Of a stretch of DNA of 64,000 nt, positions 21,214 through 32,420 are shown piece by piece. A program made the translations under genes and the position numbers. Every line of letters starts with the position of its first letter. Position 1 is the first letter of the stretch. The DNA lies in assembly GCF_040807025.1 (NCBI RefSeq), contig NC_090968.1, positions 1 through 64,000 on the forward strand, given 5' to 3'. The stretch comes from Struthio camelus (Eukaryota > Chordata > Aves > Struthioniformes > Struthionidae). Under the pieces are notes generated by a model that was given only the letters and a program-made list of their open reading frames with translations, was not told where the DNA came from and ran no database searches.

Positions 21214-23656
21214 TCAGGAAGGCAGCAGCCCCTCACTCCACAGGCTCAGGGTCTCTCCCAGCACGTACACCAGGTGAGCATAGCTCTGCTCGGGTAGCAG
21301 CCACAGCAGCAGCCGGTAGAGGAACTCCTGGTCATACTGGGAAGCGTAGAGCACCACGGCGCCCAGCACGAAGCCGACGACCAGCTCCAGGCAGATGAAG
21401 AGCGTGCAGAGTCTCCTGGGGCACAGCGCAGGCATGGGAGAGGGCGCAGGGCAGGTGCATCCCAACCCTCTCCTGCCCTGCACCCACCGCTGGGCCACGC
21501 GGGCCCCTTCAGCCAGCCCCACCGTCTGCGCCCCCACCCCCCAACACGCACTGCTCGTCGCTCCCTGGTGGAGGGTTGCAGAAGAGCCGCCAGGAGCCCA
21601 GAAAGAAGAAAGCTTGGCGCAAGGAATGCGCTGCCGGGGCGTGATTCCCAGCTGCAAAGCCCACAGCCAGTGAGCAGGACCCGCCAGGCCGCAGCCCGCT
21701 CGCTGCACAGCAGCCCACACGTGAGCCGCAGGGCATCAGGGACCCCAGGGGCAACTCACTGCAGCCACGTAGCCATGCCGCATCTCTTTGCCAGCTCCTG
21801 CCTCTCCTGCAGGCCAACACAGAGCGGGGACACTTGTGGGACCCACACGGGGCTGCATGGCGCCCCTCTCCCCAGCAAGACCCTGCCAGCTCCTGCAGGC
21901 TTTGGCGCTGCCTCTCCCCCTTACCAGCTTTGCTTCCAGCAGCTCCGGCAGCACAGACCCCTCCACCTCGGGCTCCTGCTCCATCTGCTGCTTGCTGCAG
22001 GCAACAGAGCTTGCTTGGGCGAGCGCTGACCTCCACGGCCGCTGGGGCTGCCCGTCGCAACATACTGCTGCCCCACAGCAGCCATCGGGGTCTCCTGTCC
22101 CGCCACATGCTGCACAGAGCCCCTGCATCCCCTCCCCGAGGCCGGCACTGGCGTCCTCTGGCCCTCCAGCTGCAGCACAGAGCTGCTGCATGCGCCTGTG
22201 GGGAGAGGTGTCCCCGGTGCCCACTCACTAGGCATTTTCCAGCTCCAGCTCCTCCACTTCCTCTCGAAGTGGCCTCAGTTCAGCCCGCAGCACCTGGCAG
22301 ACAGAAGGGGCCCGGTCCACGTGCCTGCTGCAGCCTCCTCCAAAGCCCCCGGCCAGTGGGCGCCCACCACCCTCTGCCCTCGCCCCTTTGGCACTACCTT
22401 TGCCCGCTTCTCCTGCTCACGCAGCTGCTGCTTCAGCTGGGCCGAGCGCTGCTGCTCCTGCAACTCACAGGGCACACAATGCAATGCCACCAGTGGAGCT
22501 GGCAGCTGGGCAGCCCCCTCCGCCTCCAGCCCCAGGGCTCGGCCCCCTCGCAACTGCCCCGCCCCAGGGCCCCGGGAGGGCTGGCCACAGACAAGGCCAG
22601 CCAAAGGGGAGTCACGGCCCCTGGGGCTAGTGCCCTCCCCAGGCCCACTGCTGGCCAAGGCTGAGGGGTGCACCGATGCCAGCACTGGCACCCCACCAGC
22701 ACTGGCACCCCACTGCTGCCAGCGCAGCTCTCCCTCTCCCCTGTACCTCGTCGAGCTCCTGCAGCCTCATGCGCCTCTCCTCCTTGGCTGCCTGCAAGCG
22801 CTCCTGCGGCAGAGGAGAGGAAGAGGAGCACTCAGCAGGGCACGGGCTCTCTCCTGTGAGATCTGCTCCTGGCAGCGGGTCCCAGGCCCTCCGCCCTCCC
22901 GGCTGCCCTCGGCCCCCAGCTCCCACTCTGCCACTGTCCCTCGCACGCGCCTCCCCTCTGTACCCAGCTCTGCAGGCACCAGCGGGCAGCCAGAGGCCCC
23001 TGGCTCCGCTCACCTCCAGCTGGGGCAGCAGCTCCTCCATCACCTGCAGCTCCTGCTGGCTGCTGCAGCACCGCTGCCTGAGGGCACAGTTCTCCCGCGC
23101 CAGCTCCTGGGCAGCAGCCTGCAGCTCCTGCTTCTCCTCCTGCTGCATGGGGAAGGGGGCAGAGCAGGGCTTCAGAGCCAAGCAGAGGGGGCACAGAGCA
23201 GGCCTTCAGCAGGGGCACCACCAGCCCCGTGCACCAAGGCCACTCCACGCCTACCAGGCACCGCAGCAGCTCCTTGCAATGGCCCCTCTCCTCCTTGCTT
23301 TCATTCAGCTGCTCCAGCAGCCTGCTGTGCTCGGCCAGCAGCCCTTCCAGCTCCTCCGCCCCTCTCCTGCGCCTCTGCTGCCTGCAGCAACGGGGTGCCA
23401 TCACACCACACGCACCGGCACAGGCCCTCCCACCTGCCTGCCCTTCCTCCGCCAACCTCCGCACACCTCCCCAGCCCCCTGCATTCCCGCGCCCAGCCAC
23501 GTCGCGATCACCCCACCTGGCCACCTGCTTGGTCAGGCGGGCGTTTGTGCCCTGCAGCGCCTCATAGTCCTTCTCCAGCGCCTCCAGGAGATTCAGCAGC
23601 TCCTGCTTCTGCGCCTGTACCCGCTGCAGGGCCAGCTTCACATCCGCCACCTCCAT
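21214..23656 (-). CDS. TMCO5: TMCO5-like gene, complete, unit B copy
   Basis: Exons 23517-23656, 23255-23381, 23014-23142, 22747-22803, 22398-22457, 22229-22293, 21925-21994, 21760-21806 and 21214-21415, with all splice dinucleotides and phases kept. The coding sequence gives 298 residues. Relative to unit A, the clear coding change is Leu to Pro in the seventh exon (GSVLPELLEAKL), a state shared with units C and D. A helix-breaking Pro in the last coiled-coil segment is unusual but sits in a short linker-like exon. Copy-private intronic changes include T to C at 22036. Confidence 0.85.
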
Positions 23657-25679
23657 GGCTTGGGCTGTGCGCTGGGAGGCAGCACGGTGTGAGGGGGCTA
23701 CAGCCCGTGTGCTCGGGCACACAGGGACGCTCACGTGGTCACTACCCTTCCCGGCATATACACACATAAACACTCGCGCACACTTACAGACCCATATTGC
23801 GTGTGCTCCAAACGATGTCCTCGTGCACAGCTGGAAGCAGCCACCCTGCTCCCCCACAGTCCACGTGTGCCAGGCACACATGTACAGCCCTGGCCCACGG
23901 GCAGGCACACTCGGGCTGTGGCGCTGGCAGTTCCCCAAGTCCCACCGCCCCCACCGCCCGGCCCGACCCGGTCCAGCCCGTGCTGGACGTCCCCCACGCA
24001 GCTCACCTCCACTCTGCAAGCACGCCCCGTGGGAGCCCAGCCGCCTCTGCCAGGCAGGGCACGAGGAGGCACAGGCAGCGGTGCCTCTGGCGAGCGGTAC
24101 CAAGGTCTGCTGCCAGCCCCAGAGCACGAGCCCAGCACCAGCCCCAAAAGCCTTGCTCGACCCCCCGCGCCTCACACCCGAGCTTGGCACGAGTCTGACC
24201 ACCAGGCAGCTGGGCGAGACTCTGCAGCCGCCCGAGGCAATGCAGCAGCGCTGCGCTGTCACAAGAGGTTGGGGCCGTCACAAAGGGCCGTCACAAAGGG
24301 CCCCCGAGAGCGCTGGCCAGGGGTGGCCAGTGCCCCCCGGCAGGCACCCGCCTCTTGTGCTCCCCCAGCCTCCTCCCCGGGCACAGAGGCCTAAAGCCCA
24401 GGGCTGGAGATGGGAGGAGAAAGCCCTGGGGAAGCCCTTCATCCCCACAGCCTCTGCTGCAAGATGCCAGCTGGCCTGGCCCAAAAGGGCTCTGCGCTAG
24501 AGCCCAACCACTGGGGACCCTGTGGCAGCAGGGGCAGACAGGCAGACGCCTTTCCCAATGCATGGCAGACTCATTTCCCGCCATGGGGATGGTGGCCTTG
24601 CTTGGCCCACAGCTCCCAAGCCGTTCCTCTGAAACAGAGGCCAGCCTCCAGTCCCCTTTGCACGGAGAGCAAGCCAGCTTTCTGTGCAACAGTTGTGGCC
24701 AGTCACTCCCTGTGTCCTCTGAGCCGGCCTGCCTTGTTGGGGTCTAGCGGTCAGTGGCACAGGGCGCCGGCAGGAGCCAGCAGGGCAGCAGGGACAGGCG
24801 TCGCACCTGGAGCCCACACGTTGCCCAGAGCACAGCCCGGTAGGGGCATGCTTAGACTCATGTCATGGCTCTTCACTAATGGGCGGGTATCAGATCTACT
24901 GGCAGAATGATGAACACTAACAGAAGCGCAGATCTACTAGCAGAATTGCTAACAAGGCCATCTCAAATACAAGGAGATCCCATAGGGGCCCCTGCACTGT
25001 GTGCTTCCCAGGGAGATAGCTTGGAGTGGGCCATAGCTGATGCATCGCATGGCGGGTATGCTGCCTATCTCTCACATCTTGCATGCAGATCAGAGACACT
25101 GCAGGTTCAGTTCTCGGACGTGCTCCCCAACCAACAGCATACCGAGAAAGAGCACGCCAACACCCACTCCCCCTATCAGCTAGCTGAGAGAGAGGAGCTT
25201 CCCGCTGATGCCAGCTACCCACAGCTATTGTCTCGCGGGAAGCTCAGGGGCTGTGCTCCAGCGGGCAGACCCCTCACGCGCTATAATCACCCTTTTCGCA
25301 GTGTTGTCCTGGAGCGATCAGTCCAGCCTTGCCGATCCGCTGCGCTTTGGGCCTGGGAATCTGCGGGGGACAGATCACTAAGCCTCAGGGAGACAAGCTG
25401 TGCCTGTGCTGTTTGGCAGCCACCCTTAGTTTTCATGCTTAACGCCCGAGCTCTCCTTCCTCCTAGCCGTAAGCTTATTGAAGCCAGCCTGGACACCAGT
25501 TTGTCCACAGCACAGGCTCAGGTGACAGGTATTTTTTTGCAGTAAGCGGTCATTCCTGCGAGAGCCTACTGTGACTGACCAACAACGCCTACAATGGGAG
25601 AAGGCTCAGAGGGCAAGGTGCCCCATGAATCGCAAGGACAGTGTAGGATGCAGCTCACTAACCGCAGCTGTTGCACACA
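23657..25679. other. Region upstream of the TMCO5-like gene (unit B)
   Basis: Counterpart of 3287-5309. The plus-strand frame 24907-25545 is open for 212 codons (TAA of unit A is CAA at 25132-25134). The composition is not clearly coding and no domain is visible. Confidence 0.5.
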
Positions 25680-25886
25680 GACCTGACCAGCGTTGTGACG
25701 CTGAGCGTGTCTGAGACTGGAAATGGCAACCACATTGGTATTGTGATTGGTATTGTGCTTGAACTGTCTAGCTAGATGTTGTTCACACTTGTACTGTGAT
25801 ACACTTGAATTGTGCTCTCAGGGCATTGCTGAATCATTGTGCTAAATCAACACCCCCTGTAACATCAGATTCCCTCAAAAGAAACT
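25680..25886 (+). repeat. Dispersed repeat, copy 1 of the pair (unit B)
   Basis: Seven bases shorter than the unit A version: GTTGTTCACACTTG here, against a longer TTCAGTGTATACACTTG in A. The longer form matches the GTGTACACTTG of the partner repeat, so B and C carry the deletion. Confidence 0.6.
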
Positions 25887-25898
25887 TTTGAGGCCTGT

Positions 25899-26095
25899 GA
25901 GGGTGACGGAGCACTGGCAGAGGTTGCCCGGAGAGCTTGTGGAGTCTCCTTCGCTGGAGATTTTCAAAACCGGCCTGGACGCGGTCCTGGGCAACATGCT
26001 CTAGAGGACCTGGCTTGAGCAGGGGGGTTGGACTAGATGATCTCCAGAGGTCCCTTCCAGGCTTGGCCATTGCGTGCTTCTGTGTGATTCTGTGA
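25899..26095 (+). mobile_element. CR1 LINE 3' tail (unit B)
   Basis: Same insertion as in unit A, duplicated with the unit; one C to T (GACCTGGCTTG) is shared with unit C. Confidence 0.93.
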
Positions 26096-28968
26096 ACCTG
26101 ACAGCCACTTGCAGGCAAGGCTGACACTGATTATCACACGGCCAGCTGATGCTCTGGCAGGGTTTGGGTCTCATAGTTGCTCTATCAGAGCAAGCAGGCG
26201 CTTGCACGCGTCTTGGCCCACCGCTGTCCCTTCAGAAGTTCAAAGGTGTTGGTGTGTGCAGGGCGGATTCCCCTCCTCCCTCCCTCCCTCCCTCCACCTC
26301 CACTGATTACAGTGGGAGCTTAGACAAGGAGCTGGCATGCAGACAGCCATTTTGTGCTCACCAAAACTGGGGACAGGGGAATCCCCCCTCCTGAGAGTGT
26401 GTGGAGTGCACGGGATGGAACGGAATCCCGCTTCATGCCAGGGCCTTCTCAATGTATTGTTTACCTCCTCTAAATCAGTCCCTGAAGCATGAGGAAAGTA
26501 ACTCCCTTCTTGGCCCTGTCTAGGAGTCCTGTCTTCTCATGAGATGGGAATAGGGCCTTCTAGCGGGACATTTCCAGCTGTAAGGGTGAGGCGGGGGCAA
26601 GGCCTGGACTCCTGGCAGGGACAGATACACTGTTTCTATCACTGTGTCAGAGCGGGCTTCTCTGTAATAAATGGGGATTTCCTCAGTGCAGTGCTTGAAG
26701 GTTGGGCTCTTCTTCCAAAGGTGGAGTCAACAATGCGCTCAAGGGCTTTCAGCCTGAAGGGGCCTGTTGCTTTTTGGGGGTTCTCCATGGGCTCGAGGCG
26801 ATGAGCCCATGGGATGATGTGTTAGGGAAGGAGGGCTGGATTCAGCTCTCGCTTGTGGGTAGCCAGTGCTCCTGGAGGTGGTGAATGGTCAAGTGGTATC
26901 TCCCAAACGACAGGGCTGGAGACTGATTCCCATCCTTCTCCAAGGGAGTATGGAGCCACCAGGAGAGCACAGGGCATCTCCAAGGGCACCACGTGCCTCG
27001 GGGTGGGCAGTGAATGGAGCTTCACAAAATCAGGTGGAGTCATCCAAAGGTAAAGGCCTAAACCAATGAATGTGCAGGCCAGTGAGAGCCCTACAGTCCC
27101 ACGAGAGGCAGTGGGGACCCCGGAGGCCCAGGGAAAGGAGCCTGGAGAGCGGTTCACGTCACCTTCAATGAAAAGCCATGGGCTTGATCTAGGGCCACAC
27201 CTGAACACAGCCTGAGCTGTTTGAAGTGCCCTGCGATTGCTCAGAGCATCGTCCATGGCCACCTACCCTTTGGTAGGGGGTTGTCTGTCCCGCGGGGTCT
27301 GCTTCCCACCCTGACCACCACGGCCAGGGCGGAGTCACCCTGTGGCCCCAGGGCACCACGGTCCGCTCCCACTGCAGAGCAGCACCCCCAGCTCGGGTCG
27401 CTACACAGGGGAAGGCTCCAGGAATGGCCGGGCAGGCCAGCGCCGATGCACTCACCTGGGGAAAGGCTCTTTGGGCAGCAGGAACGTCCCTGGAGAGCAG
27501 CAAAGCAACAACCGTGTGCTTGCAAGGAGGAATAAGCGAGCGAGAAGTCTGTTTCTCTGTGTGTCAGCTAAGGGCAGGCTGGTGTGTCCTGGGGGCAGCA
27601 GGAGCTGCCTGAGGAGCCGCAGGGCAGGGACTCTGGCGCTGTCCTGGAGGGAGGCGCTGGCACGAGGGAGCTGCAGGCCGTCTGGGGGCAGGGAATCTCC
27701 TTGACACAAGAACAAGGGGCACAGAGTGTCACTGTCCTCTGCTTCCTTGTGTCCCTGGGGCCAGGGACAGTTTGGAAGCTGACGAGGCAGCTGACACCCT
27801 GCCCCTACCCACCCCTTCCCCCGTGCTGCTGTGCTTTCAAGGGGGCTTGGGCTGTGGTGTGAGTGCTACTGTGCCGCAGAAACACGGGCCTCGACCCCTC
27901 GCTGCAGCCCCCACTGCCCTCCTGCCCCTGCCCTGCCGCCCTGCCGTCCTCCCCATGCTGCCCTGCCTCCTGACTCCTCTCCCCACACCGCAGGGCCCGG
28001 CAGTGCAGCAGGCGCAGGCACAGCCCCGCAGCTGCTGCCTGGTCCCCGGCCCTCCCCGCCTCCCTCCACACCAGGGCTCCAGCCCCAGCCAGGCAGCAGG
28101 TCCGGCCTCTCCCCCCAGCTCCTGGCCTGGCTCCTCCCGCACTCCCACCCCCTGGCAGGGAGCTGGAGCTGCCCTGGTCCCGGGCAACTGGCCAGCACCA
28201 GGGCTGGCATAGGGCCCGGGTGGACAGGCAGTGCGGGGGGGCAGTGGGGCAGGGCGAGCAGCCTCCCTCAGGGCCCCACGGCTGGGCCAGGAGGGATGAG
28301 GCCATGCGGCCAGCTGGGCTCCAGCTGCTGCTTTGATGTCAGCTCCATGGAGGGACCGTTGGGGTTTGCTCCCTTTGCAGGGGAATGGCTGGAGGCGGAG
28401 ACCTTGCCGGGGCCTGGCCCAGACCGGGGCAGTGCGCTACTGATCAAATTGAAGGACGCAGCCCCCTTTTCCTCCACCAAAATGATCCACAGACTATTAG
28501 GGCACGTGCGTTTAATCCACAGTACTCCTTATGGGACCGAAGGCAAAAGAAATGTGCTGTCCGTTCTTCTAGGTGAAAAAACGACGTTGGTTTGTGTCGC
28601 CATCTTTGCCCTTCTAGCTTCCAGGACTGTTAAAACAGCAGTGAATTTTGTGGTGGGAACAAAATTGAGAAAGGGTTTGTTGAAACGGCTTAAGAGAAAA
28701 CCTGAAACAATTTCTGATTTTGTTACCTATAGGCCACAAAGATTATGTTACTCTTTTGCTATTCCCGAGGGGAAGGCATTTACCGCCACAGCTGAAAAGT
28801 GAGCTTAGGTTGTCCCAGTTGGGTCAGTCATTTTTCTCAACTGCTATTGTTTCTCTGTCTCTACTGCTGGGAGGCAACTCTCTGGACCGACTGAACTCAG
28901 TTATGCCTCTAGGATCTTTGGCTTGAGCCGGCATGAGGTGCTGCCATGCTGTGGTGGCAGAAAGAAAT
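26096..28968. other. Intergenic region with GC-rich block (unit B)
   Basis: Counterpart of 5733-8605. Private states: one T added in CCACTTGCAGG (shared with C), one C missing in CACGTGCCTCGG near 26997, CCAGCTG at ~26575 for CCGGCTG, and CCATGC at ~27955 for CCACGC. The long plus frame (27831-28802) remains open. Confidence 0.4.
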
Positions 28969-29104
28969 GCTAGAGAGGCTGTGGAGTCTCCCTCACTGGA
29001 GGTATTCAAAACCCAACAGGGCCCGGCCCTGAGCAACCTGCTCTAGCTGACCCTGACCATCTCCAGAGGTCCCTTCCACCCTCCGCCATTCCGTGGTTCC
29101 GTGA
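28969..29104 (+). mobile_element. Second CR1 3' tail (unit B)
   Basis: Same insertion as 8606-8741. Confidence 0.88.
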
Positions 29105-29738
29105 CCCTGCAGTTGTTGATATTCAACTCTCAGAACAAGCCTGAGTTCTACCGGACGGAGGTGACGCCGCACTGCAAGCTCAAAAGCTTCCTGGTCTTGG
29201 GAGGTGCACAGACAGTGTATTCAGAGTGAGCAAGCAGGTAGATCTTCCTTTAAAAAGCAGAACCACTCAGAATTCACTGAGCTCAAGGGGAGGTCCTTGC
29301 CACCTCCCTCTGGTCTGCAGGAAACACATCTGGCTGCCCTTAGACAGTTCTCGGCCGTCCTGGATATCCCACCTCAGCTATTCATGCCTCAGCTAGGCAT
29401 TACCTCCCCCCACTCCCCAGGAGCCCTCTCCTCCAGGCTTCTCCTCCTTCTTCCTAAGTGCTGGCTAATTCCACAGATTCATGCCTTGCTTCTGCCTCCC
29501 TTTATGGTACCTACGATGACTTCTCTGAAGTTCTGGGGCCGCCTTTATACAGCCGCAGTTACCAAGCCACGTGCAGGATTTTCCCCTAACTGCAGCCTGT
29601 TCCCTTTACAGCCACATACAGTCGTGTGCTCTACAGGCCCTCAAGCTGACAGCGCGCCAGAGAGAGTGCACCTGAACCCTTGGAGGAGGTGAGGCACGTT
29701 TGGCTCCCCCACCCGCACGGCCCCCAGCAGAGGAGCCC

Positions 29739-29744
29739 ATGGAG
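29739..29744 (+). other. Candidate first coding exon of the TOPORS-like gene (unit B)
   Basis: ATGGAG|GTAGGT as in unit A, phase 0 to the acceptor at 30739-30740. Weak evidence, because two codons cannot be recognised by similarity. Confidence 0.33.
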
Positions 29745-30740
29745 GTAGGTGCCACCCACCCTCGCCCCTCACCCCACGAGCGGCAACACAGGCAGAGGGA
29801 AGGGGCTTGCTCTTCTTGCGCTGAGAGGGGCCATCGCACTGCCGCCAACGCCAAAAGGTTCGTCACCTCTCCACCAATCCTTTGAAAAGGGTGAGGGTCA
29901 GAGCTGCCAGGGGCAGGGCAGGGCTTGTGGACTTCTGCTGCAATTTGGCTGGGCGGCAGGGCACATACTCCTGCTGGGCTCACTTGGCTGACAGGCATGC
30001 TGTGCATCTGTGGCCAGTGCCGTGTGTGTAGCAAGAGGCTGCAGGGGTCTCCAGGAGTGCTGAGAGACCTCGTTGCCTCTTCCTCGGAGTGCACTTGCAG
30101 CTGTGGTGAGCTGCACTTGGAACTATGCTGCAGGCTGGGCTGTGCAAGGAAGCAGAGGTGGTCAGTGGGGTTTTGGGAAGTGCTGAGTCCCAAGCAGCAA
30201 GGGCATGCTTTTGAAGAGGGCAAGGAGAAAGGGCAGGGTGCCCAAGAATGGCAAGGATGCCCACGTTCCCCGGGGGCAGCATGTTGGTTCCTGAGCTTTC
30301 TGGCAGCTCCCAGTTCGTAAAGGAAGAGTTGCTCTGAGAACTGTCTGAATGCATGCTCCCCCAGCCTCCTGTGCTCTGCTGATGCGGCTGGTACTGGTGC
30401 AAAGAGGGACCTCTTCCTTTCCGGAGGAAGGAGGGAGGCAGATGTCGGCAATTCCTAGGCAGTTCCTGAGCCGGGACATTTTTCAATGTCTTTCCTTCCT
30501 CTCTTGCTGAGTTAGGAGGAGACTGACCCATGACACCTCCCTGTCATGGGAGGGCACCGAGGCCTTCCTGGGTGATAGGCACCAGTGCCTGTGTTCTTTC
30601 TTCTCATCCTGAAAGCAGCCTCGTGTGGGTTTCTGTGCCAATGGCTCTTCTGCACCGCTGCCTGCACCATAGTCCGCCCTCCACACTGCCCTCCGCAGTC
30701 TTCCCAGGAAGGGCAATGATCTCGGCCTCTCTTTCTGCAG

Positions 30741-32420
30741 CGGAGTGCAGCATCAGCAGCTGAGGCACCTGCAACGGATGGCAGCTCCTTACCCTCAGCT
30801 CCCCCCAGCCCTCTGCAGCAGACAACACCAAGACCTGCAGCTCCAGACGCTACGTGTCCCATCTGCCTGGACACCTTGGACAACGTGGCCTACATAAAAC
30901 CTTGCTTCCATAAGTTTTGCTTTAGTTGTGTGTTCCGGTGGTCGAAAACAAAGGCCGAATGCCCGCTGTGCAAGCAGGCTTTCCGATCAATTCTGCACAC
31001 AGTGGTGGCAGAAGATGACTACCAGGAGCATGTCATCAGGCCCCCCGAAGATGGTTCTGTTGCCAGCCATCAGCAACGGAGAGCTCCTCACCGCCCTGCC
31101 ATCCGGAGGCGCCGTCACCCTGCAGCTCACCCGCAGCAGCCTTCCCCTTCTCCTCAGATGCGACCCTCTCCGCAGAACAGCAGCAGGCTGGAGGGGACCC
31201 GGAGGCACACCAGGCAGAGGCAGAGAGAGGGAGGGCTGCTGGAGCCACGCCAGAGGCTGTCCCCACAGAGGCAGGCCAGGGCTGACAGGAGACCTCAGGG
31301 GCATGCGGCAGCGACGGAGGAGGAGACGCTGAACTTCCGCCGCTCTCTGTACCGCACAGGGATGCGCGTGCAAAGGGCTCCCGATGGCAGCCACCCCCAG
31401 GACATCTCGGCAGACTTCTTCTGCCGCAGCCCGGCCAGCATTCAGAGACTGCTGCCCTGGCTGCAGCGGGAACTGAGAGTCCTCTTTGGAGTCCACCAGA
31501 CATTGCTAACTGTCACGGAGCTCATTGTCCTGACAAACCTGAGGAGGTACGACCTGGACAGTCAGGCCTTTGCTGAGGACTTAGAGCTGCTTCTGCTGAG
31601 TCGCACCGAGCAGTTCCTCCACGAGCTCATCAGCTTTGCCCGCTGCTCGTGCAGCATGGAGACCTACGACCAGCAGGCCATGTATGGCTACCGTGCTCCC
31701 AGCCGGCACGAAGGAAGCCCCTCAGCCTCATTGAGCCTGGCAGCTGCTGCAGGGACGGCCCGGACTCCTGTGCCAGCCCAGAGCCCATCCCGAGCTAGTA
31801 GCCCTGGGCTCACGGAGCTTCCTGGCCCCTCGTACGCCATCCCCCACGAGCTTGCCGCAGCCACACAGTCTGCCCAGCAGCCGCGGCGAAGCTCTGATGA
31901 TGGGGCAGCTCGAGCAGGAGGAGAAGCCTGGAGAGAGTTGCTGGCTCCTGCCGACCCCCAGGACAGTGACTCCTCGTCAGACAGTTGTGTCCTTGTAGGG
32001 TCCTGGAAGCCCTGGGCAGAGGGAAGCCCTGAATGCATTGTGCTCTCCTCAGACTCAGAGCACTCAGCCGCGGCAGAGGAAAAGGAAGCTGGGCAGAATG
32101 AGCAGCCGCTCCATGGGTCCAGCCGGAGCTGCAGCAAAGCCAGCGGGAGCTGCTTGCCCAGCTCCGCCATGCCGAAGGAAACTGGCTGGAGCTGCCACGG
32201 CTGCTGCCCCACTGCCCCCAGGGAGGAGACAGAGCCCCGGCAGGGGCAGGTGGAGGATGTGGCTGGTTGCTCTGTGCAGGGCTGCAGCCAGATCCCCTTT
32301 GCTCCTGGCAGCGGCAGGCAATGCTCACCCGGGAGTCCCCGGCTGCCCAGAAAGAGGAGGGCAGGCAGCCCTGAGGCCTGTACCCAGCCCAGCAAGAGGC
32401 AGGCATGGCCTCAGCGTTAG
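30741..32420 (+). CDS. TOPORS: TOPORS-like RING E3 ligase, main exon (unit B)
   Basis: 559 open codons after the CTTTCTGCAG acceptor; all eight RING zinc ligands and both SUMO-interaction-like motifs are kept. Changes seen relative to unit C are Gly to Ser in the linker before DISADFF (APDGSHPQD), Arg to His in the Cys-rich segment (SCHGCC), and one silent C to T in the Pro codon of AGSPEA near the C-terminus. The RING and the central conserved block are unchanged, so activity should be comparable between copies if expressed. Confidence 0.92.
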   Translation, partial: RSAASAAEAPATDGSSLPSAPPSPLQQTTPRPAAPDATCPICLDTLDNVAYIKPCFHKFCFSCVFRWSKTKAECPLCKQAFRSILHTVVAEDDYQEHVIRPPEDGSVASHQQRRAPHRPAIRRRRHPAAHPQQPSPSPQMRPSPQNSSRLEGTRRHTRQRQREGGLLEPRQRLSPQRQARADRRPQGHAAATEEETLNFRRSLYRTGMRVQRAPDGSHPQDISADFFCRSPASIQRLLPWLQRELRVLFGVHQTLLTVTELIVLTNLRRYDLDSQAFAEDLELLLLSRTEQFLHELISFARCSCSMETYDQQAMYGYRAPSRHEGSPSASLSLAAAAGTARTPVPAQSPSRASSPGLTELPGPSYAIPHELAAATQSAQQPRRSSDDGAARAGGEAWRELLAPADPQDSDSSSDSCVLVGSWKPWAEGSPECIVLSSDSEHSAAAEEKEAGQNEQPLHGSSRSCSKASGSCLPSSAMPKETGWSCHGCCPTAPREETEPRQGQVEDVAGCSVQGCSQIPFAPGSGRQCSPGSPRLPRKRRAGSPEACTQPSKRQAWPQR

